Shown here: piece after piece, positions 24,049-33,278 of the stretch
How the letters are laid out: the number at the start of each line of letters is the position of its first letter
How positions within the stretch are numbered: the stretch's first letter is position 1
DNA from: Pseudomonadales bacterium
Lineage (GTDB): Bacteria; Pseudomonadota; Gammaproteobacteria; Pseudomonadales; Ketobacteraceae
Direction of reading: 5' to 3'
DNA: 64,000 nucleotides
Assembly: GCA_020062665.1 (NCBI GenBank)
Contig: JAGUVW010000040.1
Coordinates: 1-64,000 of the forward strand
The notes under the pieces: model-generated
What the model was told of the DNA's origin: nothing
The model's input: the letters and a program-made list of their open reading frames with translations, nothing else
The model's database searches: none
Translations under genes and position numbers: made by a program

Positions 24049-26706
24049 ATGCCGTCAGCAGATTCGTTAGCCGGTTTGCGAAACCTCTTTGCAGATCTGG
24101 TTGCTCGCTTGAATGTTGCGCTGCGATTTCCTGCGCGGGCTGTGCTTTACGTGTCGGAAGATGAAACCGTAGCGGGCATCATGCCCTTGCCGGGGCAGGA
24201 ACTGGCGTTTGAGTTCTTCGATGCCAAGGAGCCGTTGTCAGCCTATCCCCAGTCCGTCCTCGACAGCGTGTTTCGCGTCTGCAATCCCATTCTGTGTACC
24301 CACGAGCAGTTCAGCGAACTGGCGGATGTGGATGTCTACGTGGCCTCGCAGGGTGTGACCAGTTTCATCTGCCTGCCGGTGCGCGTCGAGGGTCAGCAGC
24401 GCATGGCCTTCTGGCTTGAGCGCACGCAACCGGAGCAGGATTTCAGTTTCGCTGAACTGGATGCGGTGGAAGCACTGCTCGATGACCTGCGTAAAACCTC
24501 ACAGTGGGGCGACTTCAATGTCAGCAGTTTGCAGCAGAGCGTGCAGTCGACCACATCCATCAACATCAGCCCTGAGGAATCCCTGGTGCAGGATGGCGTG
24601 CATGCAGTGGAATCCCATCTGCGCATGTTTGAACGGGCGGTGAAGGCGTCTGATTTTGGTTTTACCATCGTGGACGCGCGTCTGCTGGACAGACCCATCA
24701 TCTATTGCAATCCCGCTTTCGAACGCATTACAGGTTACAGTTTTCGCGAAGTGGTAGGGCGCAATTGCCGTTTCCTGCAGCGGGCCGGTGAAGATCAGGA
24801 AGGACTTGCCACATTGCGCGATGCCATGCGTGAGGCGGTACCTTGCCAGGTGCTGCTGCGCAATTACCGCAAAGATGGTTCCCTGTTCTGGAATGAGCTG
24901 ACCGTGTCGCCGGTGAAAGATACCCAGGGCAACGTCACCCATTTCATCGGCATGCAATCGGATGTCAGCGCGCGCATCGAAGCAGAGCAGCGCAAGCATG
25001 AGCTGGAGTCCCGCTTTCACGCCCTGTTCGACAACAGCCTGGATGGCATTGCCTACTATTCGCTGGAGGGACGCTGTATCAGTGCCAACCGTGCCTACTG
25101 CGAAATGCTGGGTTGCAGCGAGAGTGAAATTGTCGGCATCGACTATGTCGATATCACGCCGGCCAAGTGGCATGAATTTGAAAGTGCAATTGTCCGGGAA
25201 CAGCTGTTTCCCCGTGGCTACACCGATCTGTACGAGAAGGAATATATTCGCAAGGATGGCAGTGTGATTCCCATCAGTGTGCGTGCGACCCTTCATTACG
25301 ATGCCGAAGGCACGCCCATTGGCACCTGGGGCATCGTGCGGGACATCAGCGAGTACAAGCAGGCGCTGCATCAGTTGCGGGAGAGCGAAGCCCGCATGGA
25401 ATTCCTGGCGTACCATGATGTACTGACGCAGCTTCCCAACCGTCTGCTGTTCCAGGATCGCGTGTCCAAAGCGCTGGAGCGGGCCCGTCGCTATCAGAAA
25501 AAACTGGCAGTGTTGCTGCTGGATCTGGATCGTTTCAAAAACATCAATGATTCACTCGGCCACGCAGTGGGCGATCAGTTTTTGCGGGCCATTTCCACCC
25601 GGCTGGGTAGCGTGGTGCGGGATTGTGACACGGCGGCCCGCATTGGCGGCGATGAGTTCGTGGTGGTGATGGAAGACTTCGATGATGTTGCGAATGTCAC
25701 CAGTGTGGCGACCAAACTGCTCAAGGTGCTGGCGGAGCCCGTTCGCATCGAACACCATGAACTTTATTCCACCGCCAGTATCGGTATCAGCATCTATCCG
25801 AGCGATGGCGATTCGGTGGAAAGCCTGATCAAGGCTGCTGACGCCGCCATGTACCGGGCGAAAGAAAAGGGCAAAAACAATTTTCACTACTATACCGAAG
25901 ACATCAACCGCCGTACCTTCGAGTTGTTGTTGCTGGAAAACGATCTGCGGCGTGCACTGGACCAGAATCAGTTTTTTGTGGCGTACCAGCCCCAGTTCTC
26001 TCTCAATGGCGGCATGCTGGTGGGTGTGGAAGCGCTGATGCGCTGGCAGCATCCTGTGCAAGGTCTGGTTGCACCGACGGAGTTCATTCCGCTGGCGGAA
26101 GAAACGGGCTTGATCGTGCCGCTGGGCCGCTGGATGCTGCGCGCCAGCTGTACCCAGATCAAGCAGTGGCTGGATCGCGGATACCGGCTTGGACGCATTG
26201 CGGTGAATCTGTCTGCGCGCCAGTTCCGCCAGCCCGGCCTGGTGGAGGACATCACGCAGATTCTGAGTGAAGTGGGTTTGAGCCCCGAGCATCTGGAACT
26301 GGAAATCACCGAAAGCATTGCGATGGACAATGTGGAAACCACCATCGCCAAGCTGGAAGTGCTGAAGCGTATGGGAGTGCAGTTATCCATCGATGATTTT
26401 GGCACCGGCTATTCATCGCTGAGTTATCTCAAACGCTTCGCCATCGATAAATTGAAGATCGACAAAAGTTTCGTGCGCGATATTGTCTCGGATCCCAACG
26501 ATGCGGCGATTGCGGCTTCCACCATCGCGCTGGCGCACAAGATGGGGCTGAAGGTGATTGCCGAAGGGGTGGAAACGGCGGAGCAGGTGGCGTTTCTGCG
26601 AGAACAGGGCTGCGATGAGGTGCAGGGATTCTTCTACGGAAAACCGGTGCCGGGGCGCGAATTCGAGCGGCTGCTGAACATGACGCCGCGGCGGCATCGG
26701 GCCTGA
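24049..26706 (+). CDS. GAF-LOV-PAS-GGDEF-EAL protein (putative blue-light c-di-GMP enzyme)
   Basis: The 885-residue cytosolic protein has a GAF-like domain (about 5-150) and a PAS domain (about 185-310) that is a true LOV domain. It has GRNCRFLQ with photoactive C240, RNYRKDGSLFWNEL and HFIGMQSDV, so all flavin-contact residues are present. A second PAS (about 317-440) follows. The GGDEF domain has an intact ARIGGDEF (533-537) and an RDCD inhibitory site five residues before it. The EAL domain has E661-A-L, NLSARQF, EITES, DDFGTGYSS, KIDKSF and AEGVET, all intact. Both cyclase and phosphodiesterase sites look functional. No start has a good ribosome binding site; GTG 23971 would add 26 residues. 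It follows the dehydrogenase pair. Confidence 0.92.
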   Translation: MPSADSLAGLRNLFADLVARLNVALRFPARAVLYVSEDETVAGIMPLPGQELAFEFFDAKEPLSAYPQSVLDSVFRVCNPILCTHEQFSELADVDVYVASQGVTSFICLPVRVEGQQRMAFWLERTQPEQDFSFAELDAVEALLDDLRKTSQWGDFNVSSLQQSVQSTTSINISPEESLVQDGVHAVESHLRMFERAVKASDFGFTIVDARLLDRPIIYCNPAFERITGYSFREVVGRNCRFLQRAGEDQEGLATLRDAMREAVPCQVLLRNYRKDGSLFWNELTVSPVKDTQGNVTHFIGMQSDVSARIEAEQRKHELESRFHALFDNSLDGIAYYSLEGRCISANRAYCEMLGCSESEIVGIDYVDITPAKWHEFESAIVREQLFPRGYTDLYEKEYIRKDGSVIPISVRATLHYDAEGTPIGTWGIVRDISEYKQALHQLRESEARMEFLAYHDVLTQLPNRLLFQDRVSKALERARRYQKKLAVLLLDLDRFKNINDSLGHAVGDQFLRAISTRLGSVVRDCDTAARIGGDEFVVVMEDFDDVANVTSVATKLLKVLAEPVRIEHHELYSTASIGISIYPSDGDSVESLIKAADAAMYRAKEKGKNNFHYYTEDINRRTFELLLLENDLRRALDQNQFFVAYQPQFSLNGGMLVGVEALMRWQHPVQGLVAPTEFIPLAEETGLIVPLGRWMLRASCTQIKQWLDRGYRLGRIAVNLSARQFRQPGLVEDITQILSEVGLSPEHLELEITESIAMDNVETTIAKLEVLKRMGVQLSIDDFGTGYSSLSYLKRFAIDKLKIDKSFVRDIVSDPNDAAIAASTIALAHKMGLKVIAEGVETAEQVAFLREQGCDEVQGFFYGKPVPGREFERLLNMTPRRHRA

Positions 26707-26710
26707 TACG

Positions 26711-27613
26711 TCAGGGATTGGACGCTGGTGGGAAATAAACCGTCCGCGATTTATCCAGTACCTGGCACAGATCAGCAGCGCCCTTGATGGCGCGGGGTGA
26801 AGAACGGGTATAGATATCCTGATCCACCAGATAGAGCTGGTTGTTGCGAATGGCGTCGATGCTCTGCCAGTTCACCCATTTGCCACGCCAGTCATCGAAA
26901 CTGCGCTTGCCGTGATGGCCGCCGGTGAGCATCACCTGGGGATTGCGCGTTACCACGGCTTCCACCGTGATGACCGGTGATGGATCGCTGAGATCGGCAA
27001 AAATATTGCGTCCACCGCAGAGCTGAAACATGTCGCGGCTGAAGTGGCCGCCGCCCAGTGTATAGAGCGGTTCTTCCCACACCTGATAGAACAGGCTGAC
27101 CACCGGTTTGCCGGCGTTGGCTTTTTCCAGCGTTTGTCTCTGTTCCTCGAAAGCATCGGCAGCTGCATTAGCGATGTCTTCGGTGCCGGCAATGATGCCC
27201 ATCTGCCGGATATTGTGGGCGATGGCCCGCAAGTCCTTGGGCTCGCTCAGATACACGGGCAGGTTCAGCGTGCCGAGTTTTTCCAGCGTTTCGCTGTTGT
27301 TGCCGGAATGCCAGCCGATGATCAGATCCGGTTGCAGCGCCAGGATCTGCTCGAAGTTCACCTGATTGTAACTGCCTACCAGCGGAATTTTTTTGGCGGC
27401 CTCGGGAAAGTCGCTGTAGGACACCGTGCCGACGATGCGCTCGCCGGCACCGGCGCTGAACAGCACTTCGGTGATATGCGGCGCCAGTGACACAATGCGC
27501 TGCGCCGCCTTGGGAAGGGTTACCCCGTTGCCCGCGTCATCCTGCAACGTGATGGCTTGTGCCAGCATGGGCCACAGGCAGGCCAGCAAAGTCAGGCGCT
27601 TAAACCACGGCAT
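26711..27613 (-). CDS. btuF: Cobalamin-type ABC transporter substrate-binding protein (BtuF-like)
   Basis: The 300-residue protein has a signal peptide (FKRLTLLACLWPMLAQA|ITLQD) and the class III binding-protein fold: RIVSLAPHITEVLFSAGAG, VGSYNQVNFEQILALQPDLIIGW, a long linking helix, then LYTLGGGHFSRDMFQLCGGRN. It matches BtuF-type vitamin B12 binders, though siderophore or haem binders share the fold. The ATG at 27613 lies inside the 3' end of the RND gene (14-base overlap) with GGAGCC just upstream, so it is translated from the TetR-RND transcript. No BtuC or BtuD gene is in the window. It ends 4 bases from the convergent light-sensor gene. Confidence 0.85.
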   Translation of the reverse strand: MPWFKRLTLLACLWPMLAQAITLQDDAGNGVTLPKAAQRIVSLAPHITEVLFSAGAGERIVGTVSYSDFPEAAKKIPLVGSYNQVNFEQILALQPDLIIGWHSGNNSETLEKLGTLNLPVYLSEPKDLRAIAHNIRQMGIIAGTEDIANAAADAFEEQRQTLEKANAGKPVVSLFYQVWEEPLYTLGGGHFSRDMFQLCGGRNIFADLSDPSPVITVEAVVTRNPQVMLTGGHHGKRSFDDWRGKWVNWQSIDAIRNNQLYLVDQDIYTRSSPRAIKGAADLCQVLDKSRTVYFPPASNP

Positions 27614-29996
27614 CAGCTTTGGCTCCACCCGGTTGAGTCTGCGTTGGTGGCGTGCTGCTGTCCGCTTCATCGATGCTATTTTTGTGTCGCCTGTCAGCGG
27701 CGGACTGGCGCTCCTCCGGGTGCAGAATCTTGCGTCCCAGCATCAGCATGGCCGGCAGGAACAGTGCATCGAACAGCATGGCGATCACGATGGTGGCGGC
27801 CACCATGGAGCCCAGCACGGAATTCACTTTGAACTCGGACAGAGCCAGAATGCCAAAGCCGGTGGCCAGCACCACGGTGGTGGTGACAATCGCGGTCCCC
27901 ACGTGTTCGAAGGCATAGAAAATACCTTGTTCCACACTGCCGCTCTCCCGATAGCCGCGCAGGTACTTCGCCAGAAAATGAATGGTGTCGTCCACCACGA
28001 TGCCGAGCGTCACGCTGAACACCACGGCTACCGCCAGATTCACTTCGCCGACGAACGCACCCCAGATGCCCAGCATCATGGCAGCAGGGAACGCGTTGGG
28101 CACCAGGCTGAACAAACCCAGTTTCCACGATCCCAGCGCGAACACCAACGTCAGCGAGATCAGCACAACGGCGATGATGGTACCCTTGATCATGCTCTTG
28201 ATATTGCGCTGACCGATACTGGCAAACATGATGGAAGGGCTGGCTCCTGGTGATTGCAGTTCCGGCGCGTTCTGTGCCAGCCAGGCCTGGGCCCTCTCTT
28301 CCAGATTGAGAATTTCCTGCGCCTTTGCGCCCTTGATACTGACAGTGATGCGCAGCGCCGAGCGATTGACATTGAGCTGGTTGTTCAGATCCATACCGAA
28401 GGGCAGCGACATTTCATACAGCAGCTGATATTGCGATGCCAGTTCGCGGGATGCCGGCAGGTTGTAGTGGGCCGGATCGTCGTTGTGCATGTTCTGGTTC
28501 AACCGCTTGAGAATATCGGTGAAGGTGAAGACATGGGTGACTTCCGGTTGCTGCCTGTACCATTCCACGAAGCGCTCCACCTGCTGCAGGAAAACGGTAT
28601 CACTGATGCCGTTTTCCACTTTTGAATCCAGCGAGTACTCGATCAGGTTCATGCCGTTGAGATTTTCTTCGGCGAAATCCGAGCCCTGGCGCACTTCAAT
28701 CTTCTTGCTGAAGTAACCGAAGTTGTCATCGTTCAACACGTTGTTGTTGATGAAGGCGAAGCACAGTAGTGCAAAGCCCAGAGCGCCGAAAAACAGCTTG
28801 CGTGGATGACGGATGGTGAAGGCACCGATGCGATGATAAAGCACGGTGTGTTCGGTATCCTGCCTGGGCACTTTGCGGTTCAGCCACAGCACCAGTTGCG
28901 GCAGCATGGTGAGCGAGAACAGCCAGGTGAACATCACCCCGATGGCAGAAATAGTGCCGAATTCCTGGAACGGCGGTGAATCGCTGGAATTCATGCTGAA
29001 GAAACCGATGGCCGTGGTGAGGCTGGTGAGAAACACCGGCATCATGTTCACGTCCAGCGCGTCGATCATGGCAGTTTCCTTGTTCATGCCTTTGCGACGG
29101 GCTGTCAGATAATGGGTGAGAATGTGCACACAATCGGCCACTGCCAGCGTCAGAATGATTACCGGGGCCACCGCGTTGACGGTATTGAGCTGCATTTCCA
29201 GCAGCCCCACTACGCTCATGGTGATGAGCACGCCGAACAAAATGATTGCCAGGGTTGCCACCGTGCCAGACAGCGAGCGCAGCATCACCCCCACCAGCAC
29301 CAGAATGATCACGAACATCAGCGACATCAGGGTTTCGCCGTCTTTTTGCCCCACTTCATCGAAGGCGAAATTGAGCGGCGTGACACCGGTGATATAGACG
29401 TCGAAATCGGGATACATGCTCTTGAATTCATCCCGCAACTTGCGGGCTTCTGTCATCACCAGATGGGTGCCGACGGTTTGGTCGCCTGGCAGATTCAGCT
29501 CGATGTTCACCGCGGTTACATGGCCCTGCTCCGACAGCAGGCGATGCACCAGCATGGGCTCCTTCAGTGCAATCTGCCTGCGCTGGGCGATGTCATCTGC
29601 ACTCATGTTCGCGCTGTCGCTGAACAGATCTTCCACCAGCAGATCATCGCCATCCACAAAGGTGTGCTGGAAGTTGGTGAGGGAATCGATGCGCTGGGAG
29701 TGGGGTAGTTGCCAGGCCTGCGCGGTCAGCCATTCCACGGCGGCCAGGCGCTCCGGCGTGAACACCGCGTTGTCACGGGGATGCAGCACCAGCAGGATAT
29801 TGTCGGAGCGGGAGAACGTCGTCTGGATATATTCGTGGGCCACCAGTTGCGGGTTGTCTTTCTCGAAAAACACCCGGTAGTCCGAACTGAATGTCAGCTG
29901 TGAAAGGCCATAACCACAACTCACTATCAGCAACAGGCTGGCAATGAACAGAGGCAGGCGATAGCGAACCAACCCAACCGCAAGTCTGGAGTGCAT
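27600..29996 (-). CDS. RND/MMPL-family exporter under TetR control
   Basis: The 798-residue inner-membrane exporter is a paralogue of the one at 6264-8678. It has one N-terminal helix, two periplasmic domains and two helical bundles, with LAVADCVHILTHYLTARRKG, VFLTSLTTAIGFFSMNSSDSPPF and LGIVVDDTIHFLAKYLRG containing the conserved aspartates. The two differ enough in their periplasmic loops to expect different substrates. It lies 11 bases after the TetR gene and overlaps btuF by 14 bases. AAGGA lies just before the ATG. Unlike the first copy, no LolA-like or barrel gene follows. Export of fatty-acyl or other hydrophobic compounds is the usual guess. Confidence 0.87.
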   Translation of the reverse strand: MHSRLAVGLVRYRLPLFIASLLLIVSCGYGLSQLTFSSDYRVFFEKDNPQLVAHEYIQTTFSRSDNILLVLHPRDNAVFTPERLAAVEWLTAQAWQLPHSQRIDSLTNFQHTFVDGDDLLVEDLFSDSANMSADDIAQRRQIALKEPMLVHRLLSEQGHVTAVNIELNLPGDQTVGTHLVMTEARKLRDEFKSMYPDFDVYITGVTPLNFAFDEVGQKDGETLMSLMFVIILVLVGVMLRSLSGTVATLAIILFGVLITMSVVGLLEMQLNTVNAVAPVIILTLAVADCVHILTHYLTARRKGMNKETAMIDALDVNMMPVFLTSLTTAIGFFSMNSSDSPPFQEFGTISAIGVMFTWLFSLTMLPQLVLWLNRKVPRQDTEHTVLYHRIGAFTIRHPRKLFFGALGFALLCFAFINNNVLNDDNFGYFSKKIEVRQGSDFAEENLNGMNLIEYSLDSKVENGISDTVFLQQVERFVEWYRQQPEVTHVFTFTDILKRLNQNMHNDDPAHYNLPASRELASQYQLLYEMSLPFGMDLNNQLNVNRSALRITVSIKGAKAQEILNLEERAQAWLAQNAPELQSPGASPSIMFASIGQRNIKSMIKGTIIAVVLISLTLVFALGSWKLGLFSLVPNAFPAAMMLGIWGAFVGEVNLAVAVVFSVTLGIVVDDTIHFLAKYLRGYRESGSVEQGIFYAFEHVGTAIVTTTVVLATGFGILALSEFKVNSVLGSMVAATIVIAMLFDALFLPAMLMLGRKILHPEERQSAADRRHKNSIDEADSSTPPTQTQPGGAKADAVV

Positions 29997-30007
29997 AAAA
30001 GGATTCC

Positions 30008-30718
30008 TTATGATTGAACGTCCATGTGGCGCAGGATGCGCTGGAAGGATTGCAGATAATCGAACTCACTGCTCAGCGGCTTCCAGCCATATCCGTCGAG
30101 CAGCAGATTGAATTGTGAGAACAGCATTTGTTGCACCGGTGGCAACTGCAGTTCGGTCGTCATGTCCTTGGCCTGATCCAGCACCAGCATGCCAAAGCTG
30201 AAAGCCCACAGGGAGAAACACAGCTCATCCACACCGATATGTGGCGGCAACACCAGCGCGTCATCTGCAATGGCGCGTCCAACGATCGCGCGCAGCTGAT
30301 TGTGCACCACCTGATCCGCGTTGCCCATGTCTTCCACTCTTTTGGGTGCGGCTTTCTGGCGGAATTTGTTGGTACGGGACGCAATCAGCAGATCGAATTC
30401 TTCCGGGAATCTCAGCGTGAACATCTGGTAGGCGGTGCCGACCGCCATGACGTGCTCGCGGCTGTTGCCGGGCAGGCTGCTGGCGTGGCGAAACAGGTCG
30501 GCCATGTGCTGAAGGCATTCCAGGCAGAGGGCACAGAGGATGTCTTCCTTGCAGGTGAAATGCTTGTAGACGGTTCCCTTGGCGTACTCGGTCAGTTCCG
30601 CGATACGATCCATGGTGAGATGGGCAATGCCATCGTTACGCAGGATCTGGCGCGCGGTGTCCAGGAACAGCTGTTCGCGCTGCAGGAAATCGCGTTGGCG
30701 GCGGGAAAGGGTGTTCAT
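30008..30718 (-). CDS. TetR/AcrR-family transcriptional regulator
   Basis: The 236-residue regulator has an N-terminal helix-turn-helix (FLDTARQILRNDGIAHLTMDRIAELTEYAKGTVYKHFTCKEDIL, residues about 18-62) and a helical ligand domain. Several in-frame ATGs exist. I chose the one at 30718 because CGGAG lies 6 bases upstream and because the palindrome at 30738-30750 then falls outside the coding region. It heads the operon TetR-RND-BtuF and almost certainly represses it. It diverges from the histidine phosphatase gene. Ligand unknown, presumably a substrate of the exporter. Confidence 0.88.
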   Translation of the reverse strand: MNTLSRRQRDFLQREQLFLDTARQILRNDGIAHLTMDRIAELTEYAKGTVYKHFTCKEDILCALCLECLQHMADLFRHASSLPGNSREHVMAVGTAYQMFTLRFPEEFDLLIASRTNKFRQKAAPKRVEDMGNADQVVHNQLRAIVGRAIADDALVLPPHIGVDELCFSLWAFSFGMLVLDQAKDMTTELQLPPVQQMLFSQFNLLLDGYGWKPLSSEFDYLQSFQRILRHMDVQS

Positions 30719-30737
30719 GTGGGGCTCCGTCATAACG

Positions 30738-30779
30738 TGACGATTCGTCATATTTTGCATTCGGCGTCACAAATGTCAA
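30738..30779 (-). promoter_or_regulatory. TetR-operon promoter and operator
   Basis: On the minus strand a consensus TTGACA (30779-30774) is followed after 17 bases by AAAATA (30756-30751). Immediately downstream lies the palindrome TGACGATTCGTCA (30738-30750), at the expected transcription start. Further TGACG half-sites flank it on both sides. The position fits repression by the TetR protein encoded next. Confidence 0.65.
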
Positions 30780-30830
30780 TCCGCTATGCTGTCCGTTCTG
30801 CTGTCTGGCAATGAAATCAGGTGTAACCCC

Positions 30831-31499
30831 ATGGAAAATGAGCACATTCTGCAACGCCTCCATCCCGCCTTGCTGCCGTCGCTGGATCGGTTGCCGGATC
30901 ATGTGCCCGTTGCGCTGCTCACCCGCCATTCGATTCGCGAGGAATCCGAGAATCGTTTTGCCACCTACGAATTGCCGCTGACGCCGGAGGGCGTTGCATT
31001 GGCCAAGGCCTGGGGTGAGCGGCTGAGTCGCCCGATTGCGGGGCTGTATTCCAGCCCGGTGGGCCGTTGCGCGGCCACTGCCGAAGCCATTGCCGAGGGC
31101 GCCGGCATCTCGTTACCCATCCACACCCGCACCACGCTGGTGGAGCCGGGCAGTTATGTGCAGGACATCGGCAAGGTAGGTGGCCTGTTTTTCAAGCTGG
31201 GGCCCATCGGCTTTGCCAACAAGCATTTGCGCAACGAAGTGCGGGGCGTGCTGTCACCACAGGATGGCGCGCAGCAACTGCTGAATTACCTGCGCCAGCA
31301 TCAGGGTGATCCCGGTTCCCTGGCGGTGCATGTCACGCACGATACGATTCTGGCGGCCTTCATCTATTACCTGCGCGGCGAAGACCAGCTGGAAAAAGAC
31401 CATTGGCCCTGGATGATGGAAGGCGCGTTTCTCTGGTTCGACGACGATACCGCCCATTGGCTGTGGCGGGGTGAAAGGGGCAGTGTTGCCATTCCCTGA
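30831..31499 (+). CDS. Histidine phosphatase family protein (phosphoglycerate-mutase-like)
   Basis: The 222-residue protein has the catalytic histidine in LLTRHSIREES (RHS instead of RHG), LPLTPEGVALAKAWGERL, the phosphate-binding arginine in SSPVGRCAATAEAIA, and the second histidine in HVTHDTILAAF. This is the complete branch 2 pattern. Substrate unknown. The ATG at 30831 follows AGGTG. It is divergent from the TetR operon, so the intervening operator could also affect it. Confidence 0.85.
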   Translation: MENEHILQRLHPALLPSLDRLPDHVPVALLTRHSIREESENRFATYELPLTPEGVALAKAWGERLSRPIAGLYSSPVGRCAATAEAIAEGAGISLPIHTRTTLVEPGSYVQDIGKVGGLFFKLGPIGFANKHLRNEVRGVLSPQDGAQQLLNYLRQHQGDPGSLAVHVTHDTILAAFIYYLRGEDQLEKDHWPWMMEGAFLWFDDDTAHWLWRGERGSVAIP

Positions 31500-31511
31500 C
31501 ATTGCCCGCTG

Positions 31512-31540
31512 TTAGCGCCACCGGGCCATTGCCGTATAAT
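31512..31540 (+). promoter_or_regulatory. Promoter of the yadGH-queF unit
   Basis: TTAGCG and a perfect TATAAT are separated by 17 bases. Transcription should start near 31547, 23 bases before the yadG start codon. Confidence 0.55.
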
Positions 31541-31569
31541 GCTGGGCTTTTCCCGTCACCGGTAATCTC

Positions 31570-32487
31570 ATGACCACAGCATTGTCCGTGCGCGATCTGC
31601 GCAAAACCTACGGCACCGGCTTCGAAGCCCTCAAAGGCATCAGCTTCGACGTGCAGGAAGGGGATTTCATGGCCCTGCTGGGCCCCAATGGCGCCGGCAA
31701 ATCCACCACCATCGGCATCATCAGTTCCCTGGTGAACAAAACCAGTGGCAGCGTGAGTGTCTTTGGCCACGACGTCGAGCGCGAATATACCGCGGCGAAA
31801 ATGCACCTGGGTATCGTGCCCCAGGAATTCAACTTCAACCAGTTCGAAAAAGTCGGCGATATCCTGCGTACGCAGGCCGGCTATTTCGGCATCGACCGCA
31901 AGACAGCCAATGCGCGCGCCGAAAAATACCTGAAGCTGCTGAATCTGTGGGACAAGCGTGACGAACGTTCCCGCATGCTGTCCGGCGGCATGAAACGGCG
32001 GCTGATGATTGCCCGCGCGCTGGTGCATGAACCCAAACTGCTGATTCTGGACGAACCCACCGCTGGCGTGGACATCGAGCTGCGTCGTTCCATGTGGGAA
32101 TTCCTCAAGCAGATCAACCAGCAGGGCACCACCATCATTCTTACCACACATTATCTGGAAGAAGCAGAACAGCTCTGCCGCAGCATCGCCATCATCGATC
32201 ACGGCCGCATCATCGAACAGAATTCCATGAAAAAATTCCTGGCCAAGCTGGATCGGGAAACCTTTGTGCTGGATCTGGGCGTGGATCTGCAGGCGGCGCC
32301 GGAAATTCCCGGTGTTGCGCTGAAGATGGTGGACAGTCATACCCTGGAGCTGGAGATTTCCAAGCAGGAATCCCTCAACCAGGCATTTGCCGCGTTGAGC
32401 GAACGCAATATTCCCGTGGTGAGCATGCGCAACAAGGCCAACCGCCTGGAAGAGCTGTTCGTCGCGCTGGTGGAAAAAAAGAACTGA
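31570..32487 (+). CDS. yadG: ABC-2 type exporter ATPase (YadG-like)
   Basis: The 305-residue ATPase has Walker A GPNGAGKST (about 38-46), signature RMLSGGMKRRL (about 139), Walker B LLILDEPTAGVD and the switch histidine in TIILTTHYLEEAE. A C-terminal extension of about 80 residues is usual for YadG-type drug or polysaccharide exporters. The permease gene starts 16 bases after it, and the YadGH pair probably exports an unknown lipid-linked or toxic compound. Confidence 0.92.
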   Translation: MTTALSVRDLRKTYGTGFEALKGISFDVQEGDFMALLGPNGAGKSTTIGIISSLVNKTSGSVSVFGHDVEREYTAAKMHLGIVPQEFNFNQFEKVGDILRTQAGYFGIDRKTANARAEKYLKLLNLWDKRDERSRMLSGGMKRRLMIARALVHEPKLLILDEPTAGVDIELRRSMWEFLKQINQQGTTIILTTHYLEEAEQLCRSIAIIDHGRIIEQNSMKKFLAKLDRETFVLDLGVDLQAAPEIPGVALKMVDSHTLELEISKQESLNQAFAALSERNIPVVSMRNKANRLEELFVALVEKKN

Positions 32488-32503
32488 AGGTGAGTGGAGC
32501 CGC

Positions 32504-33277
32504 ATGAATCTGCAACAACAGTACAACGCGCTTGAAACCATCGTGGTCAAGGAAATCCGCCGCTTCATGCGGATCTGGATTCAGACCTTGCTGCCACCGG
32601 CGATCACGGTGGCGCTCTATTTCGTGATCTTCGGCACGCTGATCGGCAGTCGCATTGGCGAGATGGGAGGCTTTTCCTACATGGAATATATCGTGCCGGG
32701 CCTGATCATGATGTCGGTGATCACCAACGCCTATTCCAATGTGGTGTCGTCGTTTTTCAGCACTAAGTTCCAGCGCAGTGTGGAAGAAATGCTGGTGTCG
32801 CCGCTGCCCAATTACATCGTGATCTGGGGTTTTGTGCTGGGCGGTATTGCCCGTGGCCTCGCGGTGGGATTCATCGTTACTCTGCTGGCACTGTTTTTTA
32901 CCCATCTGCAGGTACACAATCTGCTGGTGACGGTGACCATCGTGCTGCTCACGGCGACACTGTTTTCCCTGGGTGGATTCATCAATGCCATGTATGCGGG
33001 ATCGTTCGACGATATTTCCATCGTGCCGACCTTTGTGCTGACGCCGCTGACCTATCTGGGTGGTGTGTTCTATTCCATCAGTCTGTTGCCGCCGTTCTGG
33101 GAAGGTGTGTCCCGCCTGAATCCCATCGTCTATATGGTGAATGGCTTCCGCTATGGCATTCTGGGTGTTAGCGATATCAGCCTGGGTGTGGCATATGGCA
33201 TGATCATCCTGTTTGTCGTGATCATGTACGCCTGGGCCCACTGGTTGCTGAAAAAAGGCATTGGCATTCGGAGTTGA
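32504..33277 (+). CDS. yadH: ABC-2 type exporter permease (YadH-like)
   Basis: The 257-residue permease has six predicted transmembrane helices and ends in a cytoplasmic KKGIGIRS. It has the family strings NALETIVVKEIRRFMRIWIQT, the EYIVPGLIMMSVITNAY segment and LTPLTYLGGVFYSISLLP. GGTGAGTGGAGCC precedes the ATG. It forms a transporter with the ATPase encoded 16 bases upstream. The queF start is 1 base after its stop, so the three genes are cotranscribed and probably translationally coupled. Confidence 0.92.
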   Translation: MNLQQQYNALETIVVKEIRRFMRIWIQTLLPPAITVALYFVIFGTLIGSRIGEMGGFSYMEYIVPGLIMMSVITNAYSNVVSSFFSTKFQRSVEEMLVSPLPNYIVIWGFVLGGIARGLAVGFIVTLLALFFTHLQVHNLLVTVTIVLLTATLFSLGGFINAMYAGSFDDISIVPTFVLTPLTYLGGVFYSISLLPPFWEGVSRLNPIVYMVNGFRYGILGVSDISLGVAYGMIILFVVIMYAWAHWLLKKGIGIRS

Positions 33278-33278
33278 T

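Noticed and set aside
6264-29996. Recent duplication or mobile origin of the two RND genes
   Set aside because: The proteins share motifs but differ throughout at residue and base level, have different neighbours and regulators, and no flanking repeats were seen.
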